This document shows positions 1 to 7,424 of a stretch of DNA of 64,000 bases, piece by piece (position 1 is the stretch's first letter; every line of letters begins with the position of its first letter). A program made the translations under genes and the position numbers. The stretch is from Adlercreutzia sp. ZJ141 (lineage in GTDB: Bacteria; Actinomycetota; Coriobacteriia; Coriobacteriales; Eggerthellaceae): assembly GCF_011038965.1 (NCBI RefSeq), contig NZ_JAAKEB010000009.1, positions 45,655 through 109,654 of the forward strand, written 5' to 3'. The notes below the pieces were generated by a model that did not search any database, had not been told where the DNA came from, and saw nothing but the letters and a program-made list of their open reading frames with translations.

Positions 1-1662
1 GTGAACGACCCGTCGCGCGAATGGGTGATCCGTTCGCAGCGTTACACCCTGTTCTCGTGGCTGTTTTTAGGAATAGGCATTGGTTTAGGTGCTGTGTGGG
101 CGTACGTGGTGCTCGGTTGGGGCGGTTACTGGGGCTGGGATCCGGTCGAGAACGCCAGCTTGTTGTCGTGGTTAGTGGGTGTGGCGCTCATCCATAGCTT
201 CACGGTGTACCACCAGCGTGGCGCATTCAAACGTTGGAGTGTCATGTGTGCATGTCTGACGTTTGCGTTTGTGATCGTGGGTACGTTCATTTCTCGCTCC
301 GGACTGGTGCAATCAGTACACGCATTCGAGGGTGATCCGGTGTCGTTGGCGCTGTTCGGTGCGCTGATTGTGGTGTCGGTGCTCGCTGGTGTTGTGGGTC
401 TTGTTGTTCGCTGGAAGAGTTTTGGGCCGTCGTCTGATGGCACTGACGATGTGGAAAACATGTTGTCCAAGGATGCCGCCTACTATTTCAACAACGTGAT
501 CATGGTGGTGTTCGCGTTCTTGCTCGCGTATCTGACCATTTCGTCAGCGCTACCGTCGTTTCTGCCATTCGGTGGCCAGAGCGTTTCTGCGGGAACCTAC
601 AACGCCATCGCTCGTCCGCTCGGTGTGGTGTATTTGGCCATTCTTGCGGTGTGTCCGCTGTTGTCGTGGGGTAAGACCGATGGCGCACGTTTTTGGAAGC
701 GTGCGAAGGTGCCGGGATTGTGCGCATTGGCGTTGTTTGTCGTGCTCATGGTGTATTTCGCCACGTACCTGTTCCCTGGCTACAACGACGTGATTGCCGC
801 TGGGGGCGCCGAGGCGGCGGGATTGCAGGAGGAAGGCCCCTGGTGGTACTACAACGGGCTTGCCGTGGTTGGTTTTGCGGTTGCGAGCGTATTGTTCTTC
901 AACTCGCTGTTCATGCTGGGGCGCGCGGTGCGCGGTTATGCGAAGGGTCACGGCTGCGGCACGCTTGTGGCACTTGGCGGCATGCTCACGCATCGTGCCT
1001 CCTCGTTTGGCGGTTTTGTTGCCCACTTTGGCATGGCAGTTATTCTAGTGGGGCTTATCGGCTCATCGATGTACGTAACGAACGTGGTAGGATACGTGCC
1101 CTACGATTCTGAAACTGACACCGTGGCCGAGGATTTCACTATCAAGGATTACACGCTCACGTACACGGGCAATAGTATCGAACAGCAGAAAAACGGTGAT
1201 GACATCCTGTACACGCTATATTACGACGTGTACAAAAACGGCGAGTTTGTTGGTTCGGTTGATCCGACGGTGCAGCTGGTTCAATCCACTCAGCAGCAAA
1301 AACTCATCGCAAGCGTTATATCGTTTCCGACCGAAGACTTGTTCGTGGTGTACCGCGGTGTGAACGAAGACGGCGACTTTGCTATGGATGTGCGCGTAAA
1401 CCCGTTGATCTCTGTGGTGTGGGTAGGGTTTGTGTTGCTGATGGTAGGCGTGGTAATAGCCACGTGCGGCGGGCGCGGCGCGAAACGGGGATCGCGCGCC
1501 GAAGGGGAAGATGTGCTGCTCGCTGCTGAGACGGAAGGCACTGGCTTGGCCGATGTGGCTCCTGAAGCTGCAAACGACGACCATGACTCCGCCAAGGCCA
1601 CCAACAGCGATACTGCCAGTGTTGCCAAGGTGGCGGTAGACGCCGATACAGACAAGGACTAG
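1..1662 (+). CDS. ccmF: Cytochrome c maturation heme lyase CcmF (5' end outside window)
   Basis: Only the last 553 codons are visible and the frame is open at base 1, so the gene begins upstream; CcmF proteins are usually near 650 residues. It is a polytopic membrane protein that, in system I cytochrome c biogenesis, helps attach heme to apocytochrome CXXCH motifs on the outer face of the membrane. The tryptophan-rich WWD signature (WGGYWGWDPVENASLLSWL) lies at about residues 39-57 of the visible part, with many hydrophobic segments around it, a large exported loop at about 360-460 and a last membrane segment near 465-485. An acidic, Ala-rich cytoplasmic tail follows. The stop is 6 bases before ccmA, so the genes form one operon. 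The family call is firm; the true start cannot be seen. Confidence 0.93.
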   Translation: MNDPSREWVIRSQRYTLFSWLFLGIGIGLGAVWAYVVLGWGGYWGWDPVENASLLSWLVGVALIHSFTVYHQRGAFKRWSVMCACLTFAFVIVGTFISRSGLVQSVHAFEGDPVSLALFGALIVVSVLAGVVGLVVRWKSFGPSSDGTDDVENMLSKDAAYYFNNVIMVVFAFLLAYLTISSALPSFLPFGGQSVSAGTYNAIARPLGVVYLAILAVCPLLSWGKTDGARFWKRAKVPGLCALALFVVLMVYFATYLFPGYNDVIAAGGAEAAGLQEEGPWWYYNGLAVVGFAVASVLFFNSLFMLGRAVRGYAKGHGCGTLVALGGMLTHRASSFGGFVAHFGMAVILVGLIGSSMYVTNVVGYVPYDSETDTVAEDFTIKDYTLTYTGNSIEQQKNGDDILYTLYYDVYKNGEFVGSVDPTVQLVQSTQQQKLIASVISFPTEDLFVVYRGVNEDGDFAMDVRVNPLISVVWVGFVLLMVGVVIATCGGRGAKRGSRAEGEDVLLAAETEGTGLADVAPEAANDDHDSAKATNSDTASVAKVAVDADTDKD

Positions 1663-1668
1663 CCGGTC

Positions 1669-2382
1669 ATGGAAGCTGCGATAAGGGCACAGAAGCTGAC
1701 GAAGGCGTTTGGCACGCGCAAAGCGGTTGATAGGGTAACCTTTGAAGTGCCCTGCGGCGCGTTTCTGTCGATATTCGGCCCGAACGGTGCGGGTAAGACC
1801 ACGTTGCTCAGGATGCTTTCCACACTTGTTCGTCCAACCAAGGGTGAGGCGTGGCTTATGGGAATCGACATGAGAGAAGAGCCCGACTGCGCGCGCGAGC
1901 ACATTGGGCTTATCTCGCACAACTCCATGTTGTATCCCGATTTGACTGCCGAAGAGAACCTAATGGTGTACGCGCGTTTGTATGGCGTGCATAACCCCGA
2001 ACAACGTGTGCTCGACATGCTTGAGGCGGTCGAGCTTAAGCACCGTCGTCACGATGTGGTGCGCACGTTCTCCCGTGGCATGACACAGCGGCTCTCTATT
2101 GCTCGTGCGCTCATCCACAATCCCGACGTAGTATTTCTTGATGAGCCGTATTCTGGTCTCGACCCGCATGCGGTTGAGATATTCGACGAGCTCATTGACG
2201 CGCAGCGTGCCGGGCGAACGTTTGTCATGGTCAGCCATGATCTGCGAAAAGGTTTCGACATGTGCACGCATGCGCTCGTGATGGCGAAAGGTCACATTGT
2301 GACGTTTGATGAGAAGGGAAACCTCGATTTCGGGGAGTTTGCGGACTTATACCGCGCAACGGTTGGCATGGGGGTGTCGTAA
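1669..2382 (+). CDS. ccmA: Heme exporter ATP-binding protein CcmA
   Basis: 237 residues, the usual size for a CcmA ATPase. Walker A (GPNGAGKTT) is near residues 38-46, the ABC signature is the relaxed form FSRGMTQR, Walker B is VVFLDEP and the switch histidine lies in SHD. CcmA with CcmB and CcmC forms the ABC complex that releases heme-loaded CcmE in system I cytochrome c maturation. The position between ccmF and ccmB is what separates it from a generic ABC ATPase. An AAGGA-type site lies in the end of ccmF, and the gene runs straight into ccmB without spacing. Confidence 0.93.
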   Translation: MEAAIRAQKLTKAFGTRKAVDRVTFEVPCGAFLSIFGPNGAGKTTLLRMLSTLVRPTKGEAWLMGIDMREEPDCAREHIGLISHNSMLYPDLTAEENLMVYARLYGVHNPEQRVLDMLEAVELKHRRHDVVRTFSRGMTQRLSIARALIHNPDVVFLDEPYSGLDPHAVEIFDELIDAQRAGRTFVMVSHDLRKGFDMCTHALVMAKGHIVTFDEKGNLDFGEFADLYRATVGMGVS

Positions 2383-3132
2383 ATGGCAGAACGCATGCAG
2401 ACCGCGCGGGCGCAGCGTACGGTCGAAGTGAGCCGACCGTCGACGTTTTCCCAGTACAAGGCATTGCTCCGAAAAGACCTCGAGCAGGAATTTCGTACAA
2501 AGGAAATGCTCACATCTATGGGCATCTATGCGCTGTTGGTGCTCGTTGTGTACGGAGCGGCACTTGGTCAAACGTCGAAGGACCTCGACATCCTTCAAAT
2601 GTGCGGCGGCTTGTTGTGGGCGCTCATCGTGTTTACGTCGCTGCTGGGCTTGAACCGTTCCTTCTCGCACGAAAAGGAACAAGGTTGTCTCGAGGGTATT
2701 CTGCTTGTCCCACTCGACCGTTCTGTGGTTTTTCTGGCGAAGGCAACGTCAAACTTGTTGTTTCTGTTGGCGGTTGAGGTTGTGGCTGTGCCCTTGTTCT
2801 TCTTTTTCTTTTTGCAGGGGACAAGCGTGGCTTCGTCATTTTGGCTGATGGTTGTGCCGTTGCTTGTGGGAACGGTGGGCGTTGCTGGCATTGGTACGTT
2901 GCTTTCGACTATCACCATTAACACGCGCGGCAAAGATGTGATGCTAGCGGTGCTGTTTATTCCGCTGGTGTTCCCGTTGCTGTACGCATGTGTGTCGTCG
3001 ACTACGGCGGTGATCGTTGGTGCTGAAGGGTTCATGGATGTGTTTGTTCCTGCCATTGCGCTGGCTGCTGGCTACGACGTAGTTATGGTGCTGGTCAGCT
3101 GGGTTCTGTACGATTACGTCGTGTCCGCGTAG
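2383..3132 (+). CDS. ccmB: Heme exporter membrane protein CcmB
   Basis: 249 residues starting at the base after the ccmA stop codon, which suggests translational coupling. After a short cytoplasmic N-terminus there are six hydrophobic segments and the CcmB-type conserved stretch around FSHEKEQGCLEGILLVPLDR (about residues 91-110). It is the membrane subunit of the CcmAB transporter in cytochrome c biogenesis. A 209-base gap with its own candidate -10 box then precedes ccmC, so this may be the last gene of the ccmF-A-B transcript. The call is firm from the sequence together with its neighbours. Confidence 0.92.
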   Translation: MAERMQTARAQRTVEVSRPSTFSQYKALLRKDLEQEFRTKEMLTSMGIYALLVLVVYGAALGQTSKDLDILQMCGGLLWALIVFTSLLGLNRSFSHEKEQGCLEGILLVPLDRSVVFLAKATSNLLFLLAVEVVAVPLFFFFFLQGTSVASSFWLMVVPLLVGTVGVAGIGTLLSTITINTRGKDVMLAVLFIPLVFPLLYACVSSTTAVIVGAEGFMDVFVPAIALAAGYDVVMVLVSWVLYDYVVSA

Positions 3133-3303
3133 TGCGCGCAGGTGGTACTGCTGAAGTGTTACGACGTTGCAGCGCCGCGGTGCCGCTTGTACGGTAGTTG
3201 CCTGCGTGAGTGAGCCGCCTGTGCACATGCGTTTTGTGCCACCATGAAAGCAGGTCGCGCGAGCCGCTGGGTGGCGGCGCGGTGCGGGTGGCAGCGGTTC
3301 GGC

Positions 3304-3309
3304 TATAAT
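3304..3309 (+). promoter_or_regulatory. Candidate -10 box for ccmC
   Basis: A perfect TATAAT lies 32 bases before the ccmC start, in the context CGGCTATAATG that recurs upstream of dnaX at about 15176. No good -35 is seen. It would give ccmC a promoter separate from ccmF-A-B. The GC-rich stretch before it (3268-3300) can form a CCGCTG/CAGCGG stem but has no T-run, so it is not called a terminator. Confidence 0.45.
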
Positions 3310-3341
3310 GCAGTAAGACCGCATTTGAGAGAAAGGTCGTT

Positions 3342-4106
3342 ATGGCTGGGGAAAAAACCAGTAAACTTCCCGAGGCGGGACAATGGCCCGACCGTCTGGC
3401 GGCGGTGCTGCTGCCGTTAGGTGCTGTGGTGTCTGTCATCGGGTTTCTCATGGCGTTTCTGTACGCCGCGCCGGTGAATGGCGCAAGCGTCGAAGGCGTT
3501 GAGCTCATTGGTGGGCAGATGATCAACACGAAGCTGCTCATTTCTCAGAAAATCTTCTACTTCCATATGCCGGTTGCGCTGGTGTCGTTTATTGCTTTGG
3601 CGTTCGGTGCGTACTATGGCGCACGCTTTCTGGCAACGAAGCAGCAGCGTTTCGACACGTGTTCCAAGATAGCGATGGAAATTGCACTTGTGTTCGTGGT
3701 GGCTACGATGGCAACCGGCGAAATGTGGACGCGCTTTGAGTGGGGCGTGTGGTGGTATTGGGAACCTCGGTTGACTACGTACTTGGTGCTTATGTTGATT
3801 GTCATCGCGTATTTTATCTTGCGCAACGCGATTGACGACTTCGAGCGGCGCGGCGTATATGCGGCCGTTATCTCCATTGTCTCGCTTGTCGATGTGCCCA
3901 TCTGCTTTATGGTTACGCGCATGATTCCGTCGAGTGTGCATCCGGTGGTATTGCGTGCAGGGGGTATGTCGGGCGACATGGGCATGACCGTTGCTGTGTG
4001 CATGGTGGGGCTGCTCATGGTGGCGTTTGGCTTGTACCGTGCGCGCTTCCGTCAAGTTCGTATGGCTGAGCGCGTTGAAGCATTAAAAGAGCTACTAGAC
4101 GAATAG
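3342..4106 (+). CDS. ccmC: Heme exporter protein CcmC (heme-handling WWD protein)
   Basis: 254 residues with six predicted membrane segments. The WWD heme-handling motif is visible in the loop WTRFEWGVWWYWEPRLTT near residues 128-145, flanked by conserved histidines (FHMP near residue 70 and SVHP near residue 198). CcmC presents heme to CcmE in system I. A GAAAGG site precedes the ATG. The long gap after ccmB and the TATAAT at 3304 suggest partly independent transcription. The resA/ccsA type of heme protein is the nearest alternative, but size and neighbours favour CcmC. Confidence 0.92.
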   Translation: MAGEKTSKLPEAGQWPDRLAAVLLPLGAVVSVIGFLMAFLYAAPVNGASVEGVELIGGQMINTKLLISQKIFYFHMPVALVSFIALAFGAYYGARFLATKQQRFDTCSKIAMEIALVFVVATMATGEMWTRFEWGVWWYWEPRLTTYLVLMLIVIAYFILRNAIDDFERRGVYAAVISIVSLVDVPICFMVTRMIPSSVHPVVLRAGGMSGDMGMTVAVCMVGLLMVAFGLYRARFRQVRMAERVEALKELLDE

Positions 4107-4210
4107 TCCTCGGCTGCTGCGTTTGTGGTTGAGGTTTCAGCTTCCGCTCACTGAAGGGGCTGCGGCGCATTCGCATTGAGCATCTGCGCAAAGAAAGGAA
4201 AGGTTGTATC

Positions 4211-4408
4211 ATGAACCCTGTTCTCATAGAGATATACAGCACCATTCTGCCGTCCGCTCCGTATGTGATTGCGGCGTACGCGTTGATTTGGCTCATACTG
4301 CTGGTGTATGTGGCTATTGTGGTATCCGGCATGAAGAAGACCGAGAAGCAGATCGCCGTGCTGGAAGAGGCGTTGCGTGATGCTGCTGTGTCGTCGAAGG
4401 GGGAGTGA
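4211..4408 (+). CDS. Small CcmD-like membrane peptide
   Basis: 65 residues with one hydrophobic helix (about 15-40, APYVIAAYALIWLILLVYV) followed by a charged, probably cytoplasmic tail predicted to be helical. CcmD peptides have this layout and a similar YVIAAYA.TW core, and sit directly after ccmC; in other bacteria CcmD helps release holo-CcmE from CcmABC. An AAAGAAAGGAAAGG purine run precedes the ATG. The assignment rests on position, size and topology rather than a diagnostic motif, so no symbol is given. Confidence 0.7.
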   Translation: MNPVLIEIYSTILPSAPYVIAAYALIWLILLVYVAIVVSGMKKTEKQIAVLEEALRDAAVSSKGE

Positions 4409-4559
4409 GGTCGTCGCGTATTGCGAACGCCACAGGTACTGCGGCTTTCGTAGGTGCGAAACGTATCGCTGCCTGAAATGAGCTTGGTGCGTTGCCGAGT
4501 AAGGCACTTTGCGAAGGGCCGTGCTCGCTGTTGATGTCCGTTTGCGAAAGGAAAGACGA

Positions 4560-5375
4560 ATGAAGGCTTTGATTCCCGCTGCTGGCTTAGGCTCCCGTTT
4601 TTTGCCCGCCACGAAGGCACAGCCGAAGGAGATGTTACTCGTTGTCGATCGGCCTGCCATTCAGTACGTTGTGGAGGAAGGCTTGGCCTCGGCGGCCGAC
4701 GAGGTGGTTATCATCAACAGTCGCGAGAAGAAATCTATTGAGGAACATTTCTCGCCAGCACCCGAGCTGGTCGCCATGTTGCGCGAGCGCGGTAAGGACA
4801 AATACGCCGACGCGGTGGAACATGCCGGAAGCTTGAACGTAAGCTACGTGTACCAAGATGAGCCTCTGGGGTTGGGGCATGCCATCTACTGCGCGCATGA
4901 GAAAACGGCGGACGAGCCGTTCTATGTGCTGTTGGGAGACGTACTTGTTCCCGATAACAAGATGCTGCCGCGCATGCAGGATGTGTCGGATGCTCATGGA
5001 GGTGCGAGCGTCATCGCTGTTATGCCGGTGCCTGCCGATCAGGTGAGCCGTTTTGGTGTCATTGCTGGGGAAGCGGTAGCTGACGACGTGTGGAAGGTGT
5101 CATCGCTCGTTGAGAAGCCAGCGGTTGATGAGGCTCCGTCGAACCTGGCTGTGTTTGGCCGCTACCTGCTGTCTGCGCGCGTGATGGAGCTGCTTGCCGA
5201 GGGGAAGCCCACGGTTGGTGGCGAGATTCAGCTGACTGACGCACTCGATGCTGTGCTGCGCGAGGAAGAGATGTATGCGTTGGTGATTGATCCTGCGGAT
5301 GGCTTTGATACGGGCACCGTGGAAAGTTGGCTTGAAACGAACAACGTACTGTTCCAGCGAGCGGCGCAGCAGTAA
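4560..5375 (+). CDS. galU: UTP-glucose-1-phosphate uridylyltransferase
   Basis: 271 residues from the ATG preceded by GAAAGGAAAGACG; an upstream in-frame start at 4509 lacks a site and adds unconserved residues. The N-terminal nucleotide-binding motif LIPAAGLGSRFLPATKAQPKE (residues 3-23) is the GalU signature, followed by EEG near 35 and GLGHAI near 105. It makes UDP-glucose for cell-surface glycans. The full length matches the family. It is followed by a 313-base region with hairpins, so it probably ends a transcription unit. Confidence 0.95.
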   Translation: MKALIPAAGLGSRFLPATKAQPKEMLLVVDRPAIQYVVEEGLASAADEVVIINSREKKSIEEHFSPAPELVAMLRERGKDKYADAVEHAGSLNVSYVYQDEPLGLGHAIYCAHEKTADEPFYVLLGDVLVPDNKMLPRMQDVSDAHGGASVIAVMPVPADQVSRFGVIAGEAVADDVWKVSSLVEKPAVDEAPSNLAVFGRYLLSARVMELLAEGKPTVGGEIQLTDALDAVLREEEMYALVIDPADGFDTGTVESWLETNNVLFQRAAQQ

Positions 5376-5688
5376 GGATAGGAACGCTTGTGTCGTGCCG
5401 CTTGCCGGCAAAAGCGCTGCGAGGCGGCGGCACGAAAAGCGTGTATCAGGGAAACGCATGCCAAGACGACCTTAGTCAGCGTTTCCTTGGGGAAAATGAT
5501 CGGCCCGGCGGAGGGGAACCGCCGGGCCACAAGGAGGGGATGATCGGCGCTTTATGCGCCGTTCTGCTTTCTTATGAAGCAGAGACAAGGAAAGGAGGGG
5601 AGCCTCTCGCTTGCTGATGCTATTATAGAAAGCAGAATTGAAGAACGTTTGCACGGCCAGTGCGCGTTTTGTGAAGGGGAGGTTTCAT
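5376..5688. other. Intergenic region with three nested hairpins after galU
   Basis: No gene is supported here. Three inverted repeats are visible: GGCCCGGCGG/CCGCCGGGCC at 5502-5511 and 5519-5528 (10 bp, no T-run after it on the plus strand), CGGCGC/GCGCCG at 5545-5550 and 5556-5561, and TCTGCTT/AAGCAGA at 5563-5569 and 5577-5583. The second is followed by TTCTGCTTTCTT and is the best terminator candidate for galU. The second and third cannot fully form together with a free T-run, so they may be alternative structures. Confidence 0.5.
5545..5573 (+). terminator. Probable galU terminator
   Basis: A 6-bp GC stem (CGGCGC/GCGCCG with loop TTTAT) is followed by a T-rich stretch (TTCTGCTTTCTT). 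The T-run overlaps another hairpin at 5563-5583. Confidence 0.5.
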
Positions 5689-6597
5689 ATGCCTGACATT
5701 CAACTTCGCTTCCATAAGGACATGCTCGTCTTGTCGGCTCCGATTGCACCCGTGTTGGAGCGTCAAGGGTTCGACCCTGATCAGAGCCTAGAATTTGCTG
5801 GATTGGTTGAACCGGAGGCTGTTCGTGATGCACTGCGGCTCAATAAGGTTGCCGGTGCTCAGTGTTTGGTTACCAACACCGAATCGGCGCTGCCGGCGAG
5901 GTTGGCTCATGTGGGGCTGGAAGACCGTGTGCAGGACGTCATCGACCAGGGTATTGCCACCGCGGTATCGCTTACTCCGCAGCATCTGCTGGTTCATGTG
6001 GGCCCGAGTGGGTTGCCGCTCGATCCGTCCAGTAAAGCGTCATTGAACGAGAGCCGCAGCCAATATGCTCGCGTTGCCCGCATGATGAGCGCCAAGGCGT
6101 TCGATGCGGTACTACTCGGAGGATTTGCCGATGCGGTCGATCTGAAATGCGCGCTCATGGGCATGCGGCAAGTGCTCGACTGCCCGGTGTTCGCAAGCGT
6201 TGATGTTCGTGCCGATGGAATGCTTGCAAACGGCCGTCACACGTTGGAAGACGCATGCGCCGTTATGGACGAGTTTGGGGCGTCAGTTGCCGGCATTCGT
6301 TCGGAGCTGAGTATCGAAGGGGTACTTGCACTGGTTGGGCGTCTTCGTGCTGCAACGTCGCTTCCGGCAATGGTGTCGCTTACGGTAGCACGCAATGATC
6401 CCAAACAGGGCCAGGCAACTGCTGAGAACCCGTACTTCTGTCCGGACACTATGATCGAGGTTGCCACACGCCTACGCGGCGGTGGGGTGCAATTTTTGCG
6501 CGCCGACGGCGCAGCAACGCCGGCATACACGGGCGCTTTAGTCGCCGCATCTGAAGGGTTTGACGTTATGCGCCCCGACGTGCAGGAGAACGAGTGA
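5689..6597 (+). CDS. Homocysteine S-methyltransferase-like protein lacking zinc cysteines
   Basis: 302 residues from the ATG after AGGGGAGG (5676-5683). The first third follows the Pfam homocysteine S-methyltransferase barrel: LSAPIAPVLERQG, then EPEAVRDALRLNKVAGAQCLVTNTES (broadly P..V..iH..Y..AGAd...TNTF). In active enzymes zinc is held by one Cys after the G-x-N motif and by a Cys pair in GGCC near the C-terminus. Here those places read AGIRSE and RGGGVQF, with no cysteine in either. It is therefore unlikely to be an ordinary zinc methyltransferase; a repurposed barrel or a decayed enzyme is possible. It overlaps the next gene by one base, so the two probably work together. Fold call is moderate, function unknown. 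Confidence 0.6.
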   Translation: MPDIQLRFHKDMLVLSAPIAPVLERQGFDPDQSLEFAGLVEPEAVRDALRLNKVAGAQCLVTNTESALPARLAHVGLEDRVQDVIDQGIATAVSLTPQHLLVHVGPSGLPLDPSSKASLNESRSQYARVARMMSAKAFDAVLLGGFADAVDLKCALMGMRQVLDCPVFASVDVRADGMLANGRHTLEDACAVMDEFGASVAGIRSELSIEGVLALVGRLRAATSLPAMVSLTVARNDPKQGQATAENPYFCPDTMIEVATRLRGGGVQFLRADGAATPAYTGALVAASEGFDVMRPDVQENE

Positions 6598-7091
6598 TGA
6601 CCAACCACAATTCTGGATCTGATCGTCGCCCGTTTGCTGTTATTCCCCCGTGCGTATACGAACAAGCGGCTCGTCGTATGCCAGCGGATGACGTCACTGA
6701 GCGTGCCTTGGGCGACGTGTGCGAAAAGCGTGCGGATGATATGTGTGATGCCTTTAATGATGCGACGTTCGACGAGCAGCTCGCGTACGTGCAGCGGGTT
6801 TTGCTGCAGGAGCGCGCCGCACGTCCGTTCCCACGCCGGGCGCAGGAACGAAGCCCGTTTTACGGCGTGTTGCAGGATTTCGTCGACTCGCTCTTTGAAG
6901 GCGATTGTGACGCGGTGCTCCGTCGGCTCGATGTGGTAGTGGCGGCCGAGTCAGCCGAGTTGCCTGCCGACTTGCTGGAAGTGGTCGAGCTGCTTCCGCC
7001 GGGAAGCTACACACGGCAGCGGTTGTGCGGTCAGCTGAACTCCGCCATCGGTGCTCACGCGTGGTCGAGAACGTATGGGACGGTCAGTTGA
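6597..7091 (+). CDS. Hypothetical protein coupled to the methyltransferase-like gene
   Basis: 164 residues. The ATG shares its A with the upstream TGA stop (TGATG), a sign of coupled translation; a GTG three bases earlier is possible. I do not recognise a family. The sequence is soluble, acidic and probably helical, with no signal peptide or membrane segment, and only three cysteines. Residues 50-110 hold an ERAARPFPRRAQERSPFYG segment followed by acidic helices. Its only functional clue is the pairing with the methyltransferase-like protein and the shared terminator downstream. Confidence 0.6.
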   Translation: MTNHNSGSDRRPFAVIPPCVYEQAARRMPADDVTERALGDVCEKRADDMCDAFNDATFDEQLAYVQRVLLQERAARPFPRRAQERSPFYGVLQDFVDSLFEGDCDAVLRRLDVVVAAESAELPADLLEVVELLPPGSYTRQRLCGQLNSAIGAHAWSRTYGTVS

Positions 7092-7191
7092 CGGAGTGTT
7101 TGTGTGCCCGAAAGGCGCTGTGCTGCGCTTGCTGGGAAGCAGGGCCGGCGATCGGTAGGTGTGTGCCGGGCTTGTGAATATACTATGAACG

Positions 7192-7217
7192 GGAGCGCTC
7201 GCGAAGCGCTCCTTTTC
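7192..7217 (+). terminator. Rho-independent terminator of the 5689-7091 operon
   Basis: Perfect 8-bp stem GGAGCGCT/AGCGCTCC (7192-7199 with 7205-7212), five-base loop, then TTTTCTGT. Confidence 0.75.
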
Positions 7218-7282
7218 TGTGTGGAGCCTGCATTTTCGAATAACGGTTCAATGTCAAGCCTTGCGTGCCTGCATTCCTCAAA

Positions 7283-7330
7283 GTACTATATGTTTGCTTT
7301 AAATCCAGCCAATACCACAATATGTTGTGG
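7283..7330 (+). promoter_or_regulatory. Paired NrdR-type boxes upstream of nrdD
   Basis: Two 16-bp sites resemble the NrdR consensus acaCwAtATaTwGtgt. Box 2 (7315-7330) matches every core position, CAATATGTTG within CCAC...TGTGG, apart from the weak a/g centre. Box 1 (7283-7298, core CTATATGTT) has one core mismatch. The starts are 32 bp apart, three helical turns, one of the known spacings for NrdR box pairs. Both lie 95-142 bases before nrdD. NrdR represses ribonucleotide reductase genes when dATP is high; no nrdR gene is in this window. Confidence 0.7.
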
Positions 7331-7424
7331 AAAACTATGCGAATTTTCAGTGGAAAACTTGTGCATAGCAGCGCGAGTGAGCAGATGAGCGAGCGATGCA
7401 AGCGAAAGAGAAAGGGCTTCTGGC

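Noticed and set aside
5502..5528. Strong GC hairpin as a terminator
   Set aside because: No T-run follows on the plus strand, and on the minus strand only GATCATTTT; the hairpin at 5545 is the better candidate.
7104..7388. 94-codon frame between the unknown gene and nrdD
   Set aside because: It runs through a terminator and the NrdR boxes and has no ribosome site or recognisable sequence.
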